NCBI GenBank assembly: GCA_028695495.1
Contig: JAQVIX010000020.1
Location: 1 to 34,168, forward strand
Length of the DNA stretch: 34,168 nucleotides
Source: Candidatus Cloacimonadota bacterium
GTDB lineage: Bacteria > Cloacimonadota > Cloacimonadia > Cloacimonadales > Cloacimonadaceae
Reading direction: 5' to 3'
The position numbers and the translations under genes were made by a program. The notes below the pieces were generated by a model that worked only from the letters and a program-made list of their open reading frames with translations, had not been told where the DNA came from and ran no database searches. Below are positions 1 through 7,792 of this stretch, in pieces (within the stretch, counting starts at the first letter, position 1; each line of letters starts with the position of its first letter).

Positions 1-94
1 GAGTCATTTTCGTCTCCTTGTTCTTTAGTTTTTTGTCTTGAAAACCATTAAAACAAAGAACGGATTTGGCTCAACCTTTTTCTTCAAAAGGCGC

Positions 95-1570
95 TTACCA
101 ATTTACACCACTCTTTGAGACACTACCCGTTGTACTTTGTCCGGGCAATGTATCTATTTTTATGAGATATACACCACTTGGCAGTTTGTTTTGCATCGCA
201 TCTCTTCCATCCCAGTGGAATACTCCGGAACCATGTACTTCTGTCCGCAAGATTTTCTGCCCCCGCAGGTTATAGATAGTTAGCTGGGATACACCCTGTT
301 TATTGGGGATGTCGTAAGAGATATCAAACCCTTGCTGAGACGGGTTGGGATAACATTGAATTCTATTAGTGATTGAAGGTATCACCTCATCATGGATTGA
401 AACGGGTGTCTGAGAAAAATTACCGCTTCCATCGTTATAGAGAATTGTCAGATTGTTTTCGGGTGCTGTGTCTCTGGCAATGGCAATATCGCAAAATGGA
501 TCATCATCAAATAAAGCCAAACAGCTTTTTTGATGATGTTCGCCATAGAAAGGAAAGGGTACTATATGCTGTTCCATAGTCCAATTATGCAGATTAATGT
601 AAACGCCAAATGTTGATCCTCCAAGTGTACATACTATATCAGGATATGAATCATTGTTCAAATCGGCAGAAGATAGAGTCCCCATATAGTGTTCATAATA
701 ACTATCGTGGATCACGAAACCGTTTCCTGGGACATTCTCAAGATAGTAATGGTGGTTTATTGATCCACCTTCCCAAGCATTTGTTACCAGATCTATATCT
801 CCGTCCTGATCAAAATCGATGGCGAGAATTCCTCCGCAATGTGATGCAGGCAGTGCTTCATAATTATAGAAGCCAGTTCCAGTGCTATAATATATCTGAA
901 TCGAGGAAATTGTAAATGCCACATCATCCAGATTATCTTCGTTAAAATCCCCGACTGCCAAACCACTATAGGCAGAATAAACACACTGAGTATATGTTGG
1001 CACCGAAAACTGACCATTGCCCAGATTATACATATAGCACCAGAAAACCCGATTTGTAGAAATCTCAACAAAACCTGTAAGCACTATATCCTAGAGCCCA
1101 TCATTGTTAAAATCGCCATGGGCATATTTGAAAGTGTGATGTGGCTTATAGTTACCAGAGAAGGGTATTATAATGGGGTCAGAGAAATTACCGTTATAAT
1201 AGCACTCATACTGGATTGGAGTTCCCGCACTGTCTCCTAAACAGCGAAGCACAACTATATCATCTCCGGCAATGTTATCTAATTGGCAACATGCCACTAT
1301 ATCAACTATACCAGAAATGATAAGCTCATAAGGTGCAAACGTGCCATCTCCATTGTTGAATAGGGCACATAAGCCTTCCGAAGTAAGAACGATGAGATCA
1401 TTTCTTCCATCATTATTGATATCACAAGTATCTATCTTCCATGGGTAATATGGAACAGTGTAATCAATTGCATTCAGAGGAATAAAGAAAAATAATAGCG
1501 CACAGAACCAGCACCCATGAGAGAGTGAACTACGAACTAATTCAGAGATTCTAAAAAGAATCTTAACCAT
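95..1570 (-). pseudogene. Secreted FG-GAP/VCBS repeat protein with sorting domain, interrupted by an in-frame amber codon
   Basis: The gene starts at 1570 with a GAGGTAA ribosome binding site and a hydrophobic export segment near residues 18-35. Calcium-loop style FG-GAP repeats follow, for example DINNDGRND, DFNEDNLDD, DFDQDGDID and DLNNDSYPD, which normally build a beta-propeller. The C-terminal 85 or so residues (YPNPS, IYNLRGQK, WDGRD, SGVYLIKI) are a FlgD-like/type IX sorting domain. A TAG at 1091-1093 splits the frame after DFNNDGL, and DIVLTGF continues in the same frame with no base gained or lost. The stop therefore sits inside a repeat motif that otherwise reads straight through. 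The two pieces would be 159 and about 330 residues. The extreme C-terminus (after IKIDTL) is unlike the usual lysine-ending sorting signal, so it may also be degraded. Likely once a surface or secreted binding protein; its ligand is unknown. Readthrough or a sequencing error cannot be excluded. Confidence 0.8.
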
Positions 1571-1722
1571 ATTTACCTCAATATCTTAGCTGTAAATCAA
1601 AACGGCAGTTTGCTGCATTCTCAAGACATCAATGCAGGTATATACAAACAAAATAAGCAGTTTTCCGCCGAAACCAAATATTTTAGGCCTTTGTGTAGCC
1701 GTGGAGTTCTTGGCGGCAAAAT

Positions 1723-1839
1723 ATGTATGCAATTATCGGGATTTATGACCGCCAGGGACTTAAGGTACCTTGATACAAGCCTGTGCTTCCACCACTTGAA
1801 GTCAATGTCGCTTTCCTGGGGTGTCATACTCCGCTTTGA
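1723..1839 (+). pseudogene. Decayed copy of a short ORF family (relic 1)
   Basis: Reading from an ATG at 1723, the frame gives a short peptide with an internal TGA at 1771-1773 and an end at 1837-1839. The stretch KPVLPPLEVNVAFL aligns without gaps to KLVFQPLEVYAAIL in the frameshifted ORF at 25261-25477, and the underlying DNA (CCACTTGAAGTC) is also shared. I read this as a broken relative of that family. The rest of the 302-base gap between the FG-GAP gene and the metallopeptidase gene (1571-1872) shows nothing else recognisable apart from the ribosome binding site at 1574-1580. Confidence 0.4.
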
Positions 1840-1872
1840 CACAAGCAGTGTAGAGAAGCGGAACTGCTTATC

Positions 1873-3600
1873 TTAAAAGGGACTGCGTCCCACCCGCCAA
1901 ATCGGTTTTGGCTGCCCAGAGGTAAGACTACCTCCCCCTTCATCTCTGCCATCAAAAATCCACTCCCCGCGCTTGCAGCTAAAATCTCCCTGTCCCAATA
2001 TCTTCGGTTCCGGATCTGTCTCATACACATACCAATCCTGGGGACCATGTCGGATGCCGCCTTTCATAGCTGTAATGCTTTGGGCAGTATAAATTGCCAG
2101 ACCCAGCTCAGAATTGAGAGGATTGGGCAGGCAAACTGCGAGGCGGAGATTTGTACCTGGATATTCTTTGTCGGCAATGATCTTGTCAGCCAGGATTTGG
2201 AAGGGAGCTTTGGGTAAGTGTTTGTTCAGCCAGAGGTTGCTGCCCCAGGCTCCAAAAGCGCAGATGTTTTGCTCGTTGAGATCCAGTTCGAGGGCTTGGG
2301 TATCGGTATAGGCTGTAGCATGCAGGCGTTCGATGAGGATATTGACGGTGGGGATAATGAACTCATTTACGCCCTCCACTCGCTTAGGGTCTGGATAGAT
2401 CAAGGTGACGGGATACATGCGCGCGGTATTTATGGGACCTTTGAAGCCAATCAAATCGCGCAGTTTCTCTGGGGAGAGTTCTTTAACGGCAGCAAATCTT
2501 TGCATCAGCCGGGGAAAGTATTCATCATAGCGGATGCCGGTTTCGCGGCGAGCTTGTTCATATTCGAGCACGGCATTATAGATTGTATCCAGATAGATAA
2601 AGCCTTCATTAATATGCCATTGGATGGAAGACCCACGTATTTCCCGCGAGAAAAGAAGTTGCACGAGACGGGCTTCTGAGGCGCGCACAAAGTGTTCAAC
2701 CACCGTTATCCACCAGTTAGGATAAGCTTGCCTATCCATCTTATTCTTGATGGGTTCAAATAGCTCAGAGCGGTCTTTTATCATATCGAAATACTTATCC
2801 ACCAGCGGATTTACGTAGGGATGCGAGAATTCGTGAAAGATCATATCTGTCAAATTCAGGATGGTATCGGCAGGGTTTTCGCTGGCATCGAAACTGGTGA
2901 CGCAATACAGGGTGCTCTTATTTTGCCTGTCCACGAGGCTGGGACCATAGCCGCCATCCACAAGTAAAGAGATAATGAAGGTATAATCATCGTGGCTATA
3001 ACCATACCAATCAATGAGAAGACAGATCATATCATCCTTGGTAGCAAGCAGAGAAGCGGCAACGGAGACGGTCTTTTCCAAATATGGACGCTGGGATTCA
3101 AACCAGCCACCAAAATCGCTGATCTGAACGAAGTCGTTGACCGCAGCGTAAAACTCTTCCAGAGAGCCTCCTTGGGCGGCTTCCTCCATGCGAGCTTCGT
3201 CCATCTCTTTCGCATAGCCGCTCCAGCTACGGGTTTGCTCGCCCAAAGGAACTCCATCAAAGCGCAAAAAACAGCTCACTGGCAGGTCATAGCTAAAACC
3301 GTGTTCCTCCAGGCTTTGGAGCCGGGACAGCACCGGATGGGATTTGAAATCTGCAAACCAGGCATTTATAGACTCGGCATATCCTTCGGAATCGAAAGAA
3401 GTCATTTTGCTGCCGCAAAGGTGTTGGAGCACTGCCAAAAGTTCCAAGCGTGGATCAATAGTGATATTAAGCAAGCCCTGGCGTGTGGAAACGGGCTTGA
3501 TCCGGTTTGGTGCAGAAGTTTCGCTGCAAAGAGCACATAGAGATATTGGCAACAGGCACAGCAAATAGGCTATTACAAGGGCGAGCATAACTGTAGTCAT
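1873..3600 (-). CDS. Secreted DUF4932-type putative zinc metallopeptidase
   Basis: This 575-residue protein starts at the ATG at 3598-3600, preceded by AGGAGGAACCC. The open frame extends 30 codons further upstream, but those codons lack a ribosome binding site and would bury the signal peptide (MTTVMLALVIAYLLCLLPIS). The central HEFSH motif (about residues 256-260, in MIFHEFSHPYVNPL) is an HExxH zinc-binding and catalytic signature. A downstream helix containing VEHFVRASEARL could supply the third ligand. Length and layout fit the DUF4932 family of predicted metallopeptidases; the substrate is unknown. It stands alone between two gene-free stretches. The last 20 or so residues, rich in Gly, Arg and Pro, are read from DNA containing a GGGAC-GCA-GTCCC hairpin, so the native C-terminus may have been extended into a repeat. 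Confidence 0.75.
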   Translation of the reverse strand: MTTVMLALVIAYLLCLLPISLCALCSETSAPNRIKPVSTRQGLLNITIDPRLELLAVLQHLCGSKMTSFDSEGYAESINAWFADFKSHPVLSRLQSLEEHGFSYDLPVSCFLRFDGVPLGEQTRSWSGYAKEMDEARMEEAAQGGSLEEFYAAVNDFVQISDFGGWFESQRPYLEKTVSVAASLLATKDDMICLLIDWYGYSHDDYTFIISLLVDGGYGPSLVDRQNKSTLYCVTSFDASENPADTILNLTDMIFHEFSHPYVNPLVDKYFDMIKDRSELFEPIKNKMDRQAYPNWWITVVEHFVRASEARLVQLLFSREIRGSSIQWHINEGFIYLDTIYNAVLEYEQARRETGIRYDEYFPRLMQRFAAVKELSPEKLRDLIGFKGPINTARMYPVTLIYPDPKRVEGVNEFIIPTVNILIERLHATAYTDTQALELDLNEQNICAFGAWGSNLWLNKHLPKAPFQILADKIIADKEYPGTNLRLAVCLPNPLNSELGLAIYTAQSITAMKGGIRHGPQDWYVYETDPEPKILGQGDFSCKRGEWIFDGRDEGGGSLTSGQPKPIWRVGRSPF

Positions 3601-3759
3601 GGGTTCCTCCTGATGGGGTTTTGTAGTGGATGAGCTTGTAGAGCATCCAAAGGGTAGGTGCAAGGATTTTGAGCCGGTATGATCCGTCAATCACAATGTT
3701 TTGTTACGTAGGCAGGTTTTTGAAGTGATCGATGTGGCATCTTGCAGCATGGGTTATTT

Positions 3760-3831
3760 AAATACAGCAGGATGCCGTATTTCCCTTCAAGCGACAAGAT
3801 ATCGCTTCTACTTTCAAGATGTCGCTTCTAC
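3760..3831. repeat. Cluster of mini-hairpins of the N5-AAGAT-N5' type
   Basis: Three small structures lie in a row. AAATAC at 3760-3765 pairs with GTATTT at 3777-3782. GCGACAAGATATCGC lies at 3791-3805. A 17-base near-direct repeat, CAAGATATCGCTTCTAC then CAAGATGTCGCTTCTAC, lies at 3795-3811 and 3815-3831. The same design recurs at 28043-28085. No coding potential is apparent. Confidence 0.6.
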
Positions 3832-3871
3832 GTTGGTTTTCCCCGCACCTTTCTCGTGTGATACCGTGATG

Positions 3872-3916
3872 ATGCCCTCGCCTCTCCCCGCAAATTCTGG
3901 GGAGGCACGAGGGCAT
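3872..3916. repeat. Dispersed palindromic element, copy 1 (ATGCCCTCGCC family)
   Basis: ATGCCCTCG at 3872-3880 pairs with CGAGGGCAT at 3908-3916, with a further inner pairing of CTCCCC with GGGGAG. A second, better-paired copy lies at 27153-27199. Homology continues past the hairpin into a GCGAG-GAGAG tail in both copies. Confidence 0.65.
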
Positions 3917-4038
3917 TGCGAGGGAGAGTATATAGGAAGGCGCTGGTGTTTTTTCTGTTCTTGTTCTTTGATGGTGGCTAATCAACAATTGATATGGATG
4001 CTATTATATCCTAAGATATGTGGACACTAATACAGTCT

Positions 4039-4054
4039 TGTCCCGTTAGGGACA
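4039..4054. repeat. TGTCCC-GTTA-GGGACA hairpin
   Basis: A 6-bp stem with a four-base loop. The surrounding GTCTTGTCCCGT...AGGGACA also occurs at 9557-9580, where the stem is 10 bp. This is a small dispersed repeat rather than a terminator, since no T tract follows and no gene ends nearby. Confidence 0.5.
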
Positions 4055-4090
4055 GTGGTTTAGATAGCCCATGGTGTGCTTGCCTAAAAC

Positions 4091-4164
4091 GAGCTTGCGA
4101 GTTTGGGCAAGATCACCCTGGGTAATGGTTTCGTTTTGATGAGTGCTTTTTATCCTCCAGCCCC
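4091..4164. repeat. Dispersed repeat shared in inverted orientation with 27412-27485
   Basis: GAGCTTGCGAGTTT, then GGCAAGATCACCCTGGGTAA, then a diverged middle and CCAGCCCC are all found in the same order on the opposite strand at 27412-27485. The spacing between the end blocks is the same in both copies. The end of this repeat merges with the left arm of the palindrome at 4155-4228. Confidence 0.65.
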
Positions 4165-4228
4165 TCCCCTCAGATTTACTCCCCAAAAACATGTTTTTGG
4201 GGAGTAAATCTGAGGGGAGGGGCTGGAG
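4155..4228. repeat. Perfect 74-bp palindrome
   Basis: The 37 bases beginning CTCCAGCCCCTCCCCTCAGA are the exact reverse complement of the following 37, with centre AAAAACATGTTTTT and no spacer. No ORF of interest crosses it. As RNA on either strand it would form a very long uninterrupted stem. Its outer GGGGCTGGAG edges match the edge of the dispersed repeat at 4091-4164 and 27412-27485. Confidence 0.9.
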
Positions 4229-4399
4229 TTTTGTTTTATGTCTTTTTCTGAGACACTCCAAGCTACCTGAACTTTCGCTGATTCGAAACTAACACGGCAG
4301 GCATGTTGCAAGCATTTCCGGACAGCCTCAAGTTTGGCTGCAAACCCACAATTTCGGTAAAATACTTGCCCCCCAATTATTAATGTTGCACCCACCACA

Positions 4400-4470
4400 T
4401 TTGAACAAGCTCCAAAAAATCTTAGAATACCTGCACATAAAAATCTTGACAAAAAACAAGCTTGTTCAAA
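4400..4470. repeat. 12-bp inverted repeat upstream of the CapA-like gene
   Basis: TTTGAACAAGCT at 4400-4411 is the exact reverse complement of AGCTTGTTCAAA at 4459-4470. The right arm overlaps a 12-bp palindrome, AACAAGCTTGTT, that sits directly between the proposed -35 and -10 boxes. This could be a pair of operator sites. The remainder of the 939-base gap (3601-4539) holds only the repeats listed separately. Confidence 0.4.
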
Positions 4471-4474
4471 GTAT
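4446..4474 (+). promoter_or_regulatory. Possible sigma-70 promoter for the CapA-like gene
   Basis: A perfect TTGACA lies at 4446-4451. With a 17-bp spacer the -10 position reads AAGTAT (4469-4474), a poor match. The weak -10 and the palindrome inside the spacer would suit an activator- or repressor-controlled promoter. Confidence 0.35.
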
Positions 4475-4539
4475 TGCATTAGGTGCAAAGTTCATAAACC
4501 ACCTGCCTGCAAATACGGTTTTACAAAAGGAGAAACGCC

Positions 4540-7500
4540 ATGAAAAATGCTTTTTATCAAGCGCAGATACGAATAATGGATCTATACATGTCTTTTATCC
4601 CAGCGCGCTTATCAGCCGCAATCCTACTGGGCATTTTCCTGTTTTCCTACGCCTTTTTATCCGCCGGCGGGCAGCGCTACAGTAGCATTGAAGATTTTGA
4701 AAGCGGGCAGGTAAATCTCATTTCCTATAGTGATCAAGACCTTCAGCCAAACGCTTGGGAACTCATCTCCACGGGCACATATCAAAACAGTGCGTGGTCG
4801 CTAAGGCTTTATGGAAACGTGCGCAAACAGCAGATGATTTCGCCCGTGGTGGTGGATTCTCATGCCGTATTTCAGGTAGCAGCCAAATGCAGCTACGGTG
4901 CTCAGGTGCAGGGCATCGGCTTTTCAGACGGGCAAAACGCACTGTTTTATTCGTTTTCCGGCACGCAAATCATGGATCTGGAAACCTGGATACCCGTTTA
5001 CCAGGGCGCCTTTACTGCCGGTGTGTGGAATGAATACAAGCTGCCTATTGCCGATGACTGGTATGCTTTTTTTGACTATCTGCCCCTAATCAACTCTTTG
5101 GTATATATAAACGATACGGGCGGGGGCGGGCAGAGCAATTTCTGGTTGGACAATATTTACAATATCTCGGATGAAATCACCCTTCCGCCGCAGGTGAGCG
5201 TATCATATCAGATTACAAATCAAGGTTTTAAGGGCGGCTTGAATAGGCAGGTAGGGGTACAGTTTTATTCTCAGGTGATAGATGATAGCTCAGTTGATTT
5301 CAGCTACGAATGGGATTTTGGGGATGGGGAGACAAGCGAAAACGCAAATCCGTACCATACATACACCGTAAATGATGCGCATCCCTATCGCGCCACTTTG
5401 AAAGTGATAAATGATAGCGGGAAATGGGGCTTGGCTTCGGCGCTTGTGGAGGTGGATGCGGGAGAGAGCAGCCTGCCCCTCAGGATGAACTTCGTGGGAG
5501 ATATCATGCTCGCCCGGCGCTATGAACAAGGCGGCGGCATCATTCCCACAGAGGGCGTAAACGCTATCTTTGCACCTACTTTGAATATCTTGGGCAATGC
5601 CGCGGATATCACGGTGGCAAATCTCGAAGTAGCGCTTACAAATCGCGGACAGGCGCATCCCACCAAAAGCGTGGTTTACCGGGGAAATCCCAATAATGTA
5701 AGCGGGCTGGTTTACGCCGGCATAGACAAGGTATGTTTGGCAAATAACCACACTCTGGATTATGGGCTGCCGGGGATCTTGCAAACCATGGAAGTATTGG
5801 ATGATAACGGTATTATCCATAGCGGTGCGGGAGCGGATTCATACGCTGCTTACACTCCTGCCTTTATAAATACAAGCGGACTTAATATCGCTTTTTTGGC
5901 ATCCAGCGACCGCACCGGGCAATACAACAACGCCCAGCCCTATCTGCATGCGGGCTACAATAAATTTGGCTTTGCCTATATGACGCCGTATTACATTGGG
6001 CAGCAAATCCAGGCGGTGGAAGGCGTGGCGGATTTAATAATCGTGGAAATGCACGGCGGCAGCGAATATTCGCTAACGCCTGGCAGCGGTTATGACAAAT
6101 ACAATCCCTTTTGGGGAGACGATGAAGATGAGGACTACTGCCATCGTACAGATGTACCGCACATGTGGGATATTGCCATTCGCCACCACGCCATCGATGC
6201 CGGGGCAGACCTGGTAATCGTGCATCACCCGCACATCATCCAGGGTTTGGAACTATATGAAGGCAAGGTAATTGTGCACTCGCTGGGCAATTTCATCTTC
6301 GATCTGGATTATCCGGAAACCATGCCAAGCATGATATTTTACGCAGATGCAGACCACTCCGGCTTTTCGCGCTATCAGGTGCGACCGGTGTTTATCGATA
6401 ATTACATCCCCGTGGCGGCAACTGGAAAGCTGGGGCGCTACATTTTGGACTACCTCGCCATGCGAAGTACCGAGCTAAATACAAAGCTGATGATAGACTA
6501 TCAAAATCTCATTGCTACGGTTTTAACAGATGATTTTCAGGCGGAGCTTAATACCCAGCATTTCACGCAAAACGTGTTACTTAGCCCAGACGGGAGCGGG
6601 TGGCAAGAGAGCGGTCTGCTTACGCTTCCGCGCTTTGGTAGCATCACTTCGGTGGATGGTATCGAACCGGTGCAAGACGGGGAATACCGTATGGGCAGCG
6701 AGTGTGTATGGTTTGGAAACTTTGAAGACGATGGCTGTAGCCTTTGGGAAGCGCCGGAATATGAATATCGAGACTCCCTGGAAGGTGCACGCAGTGCCCG
6801 TTTGCAGCCTGCAGTGGGCCAAAACCTGCAGGTAACCTTTAAAAGACGCTGCAAACTGTATGATAACAGCAAAGAATACACTCTACACGGCTGGATGAAA
6901 ACCTCGAATGTGACTTCTGCGAATATCCAGATACGTTTTTACAGTACTCGCACAAGCCCGGCGGTATATACCGAATATATCACGGCAAATCTCAGCGGCA
7001 ATAACGAGTGGCAATTCTTTGCCAAAGAGCTTATGCTGCCCAGCTCCGCCTGGTATTACGATATCAGTTTGATGTGCGCAAATAGCGGCGGGCATAGCGG
7101 ATATGCACTTTTTGATAAAGTGGGACTGATGGAGTGGACACCCTGGACGGCTGTGGCAGAGCGCGCCAGCATCCCGCACCCGAATAATTACTATTATTTG
7201 CAGCTGCGCACGGCGGAGATTCCCAAATCCCTAAACTTGCATTTCACAGAGCAAAGCTATACGCCATACCGCGAGAATCGCAGCGTAGCGTCCGCACTCC
7301 AGCCACATCTGAAAAGCTATCCAAATCCCTTCCGGAGCGAGCTAAAGATCGATTTTGAAGCCGATGGCAAGGCGCCGGTTCAATTGGCAATTTACAACCT
7401 GCGCGGGCAAAAGGTGCGGGAACTGATTTCGGGTGAAGTGCCCAAAGGCAAACATCAGATTTCCTGGGATGGCAAAGATAAGCGCGGTAAAGCTGTGGCG

Positions 7501-7572
7501 GCTGGAGTTTTCATTGTAAAATACTCTTCCGGATCTAAAAGCGCAATGCGTAAAGTGATCTACTTGCGTTGA
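4540..7572 (+). CDS. Secreted CapA-like metallophosphoesterase with PKD and type IX sorting domains
   Basis: Starts at an ATG preceded by AAAGGAGAAACGCC. A hydrophobic export segment lies near residues 22-42. Then, in order: a jelly-roll-like region (about 46-215), a PKD domain (about 219-307, YEWDFGDGE), a CapA/PgsA-type domain (about 315-630), a second jelly-roll-like region (about 721-865) and a FlgD-like sorting domain (about 925-1010, SYPNPF, YNLRGQ, WDGKD). CapA family marks are NFVGDIML (Asp321), NLE (363), ANNH (402-404), EMHGG (503-507), VHHPH (561-565) and SLGNF (581-585), the metal-site motifs of this calcineurin-like fold. Classical CapA/PgsA proteins take part in poly-gamma-glutamate synthesis or handling and are membrane-bound. 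This one appears built for export through the outer membrane, so a role on an external polymer is more likely. No capB or capC lies nearby. Confidence 0.85.
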   Translation: MKNAFYQAQIRIMDLYMSFIPARLSAAILLGIFLFSYAFLSAGGQRYSSIEDFESGQVNLISYSDQDLQPNAWELISTGTYQNSAWSLRLYGNVRKQQMISPVVVDSHAVFQVAAKCSYGAQVQGIGFSDGQNALFYSFSGTQIMDLETWIPVYQGAFTAGVWNEYKLPIADDWYAFFDYLPLINSLVYINDTGGGGQSNFWLDNIYNISDEITLPPQVSVSYQITNQGFKGGLNRQVGVQFYSQVIDDSSVDFSYEWDFGDGETSENANPYHTYTVNDAHPYRATLKVINDSGKWGLASALVEVDAGESSLPLRMNFVGDIMLARRYEQGGGIIPTEGVNAIFAPTLNILGNAADITVANLEVALTNRGQAHPTKSVVYRGNPNNVSGLVYAGIDKVCLANNHTLDYGLPGILQTMEVLDDNGIIHSGAGADSYAAYTPAFINTSGLNIAFLASSDRTGQYNNAQPYLHAGYNKFGFAYMTPYYIGQQIQAVEGVADLIIVEMHGGSEYSLTPGSGYDKYNPFWGDDEDEDYCHRTDVPHMWDIAIRHHAIDAGADLVIVHHPHIIQGLELYEGKVIVHSLGNFIFDLDYPETMPSMIFYADADHSGFSRYQVRPVFIDNYIPVAATGKLGRYILDYLAMRSTELNTKLMIDYQNLIATVLTDDFQAELNTQHFTQNVLLSPDGSGWQESGLLTLPRFGSITSVDGIEPVQDGEYRMGSECVWFGNFEDDGCSLWEAPEYEYRDSLEGARSARLQPAVGQNLQVTFKRRCKLYDNSKEYTLHGWMKTSNVTSANIQIRFYSTRTSPAVYTEYITANLSGNNEWQFFAKELMLPSSAWYYDISLMCANSGGHSGYALFDKVGLMEWTPWTAVAERASIPHPNNYYYLQLRTAEIPKSLNLHFTEQSYTPYRENRSVASALQPHLKSYPNPFRSELKIDFEADGKAPVQLAIYNLRGQKVRELISGEVPKGKHQISWDGKDKRGKAVAAGVFIVKYSSGSKSAMRKVIYLR

Positions 7573-7617
7573 GGTGCCCTTGGCAGCCCCAATTCGCAAG
7601 AACTCATACTCTTAGCC

Positions 7618-7710
7618 TCAATTTAGTAAAACCACCTTTCTGCCTACACTCCGGCTTCCTTGGCTAAGCCGCAGCACATAGATGCCGGAGGCAAGGCGCA
7701 TTCCCTTTTC
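7618..7710 (-). pseudogene. Residual C-terminus of a lost sorting-domain gene
   Basis: On the minus strand, the frame ending in TGA at 7618-7620 reads MRLASGIYVLRLSQGS followed by RKVVLLN. This is the typical end of the FlgD-like/type IX sorting domain (SGIYVLRL then basic residues and hydrophobics). Only about 30 residues are recognisable. Nothing of the rest of the gene is visible between here and the gene at 7793-9250, which lies upstream on this strand. I take it as the leftover 3' end of a deleted secreted-protein gene. Confidence 0.6.
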
Positions 7711-7792
7711 ATAATAAACTCCTTAGGTTTGCTTACTATTTTATTCACGCTGCCAGTATCTTAATGTATCCATTTTCTGTAAATCCTCACCA

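Noticed and set aside
95-1570. Genome-wide amber reassignment or pyrrolysine-type recoding
   Set aside because: Nothing else in the window calls for it. No other gene here has an internal in-frame TAG that would need decoding, and the permease-protease gene ends with TAG normally.
4039-4054. Intrinsic terminator
   Set aside because: No T tract follows on either strand and no gene ends nearby. The sequence recurs at 9557-9580 as a repeat.
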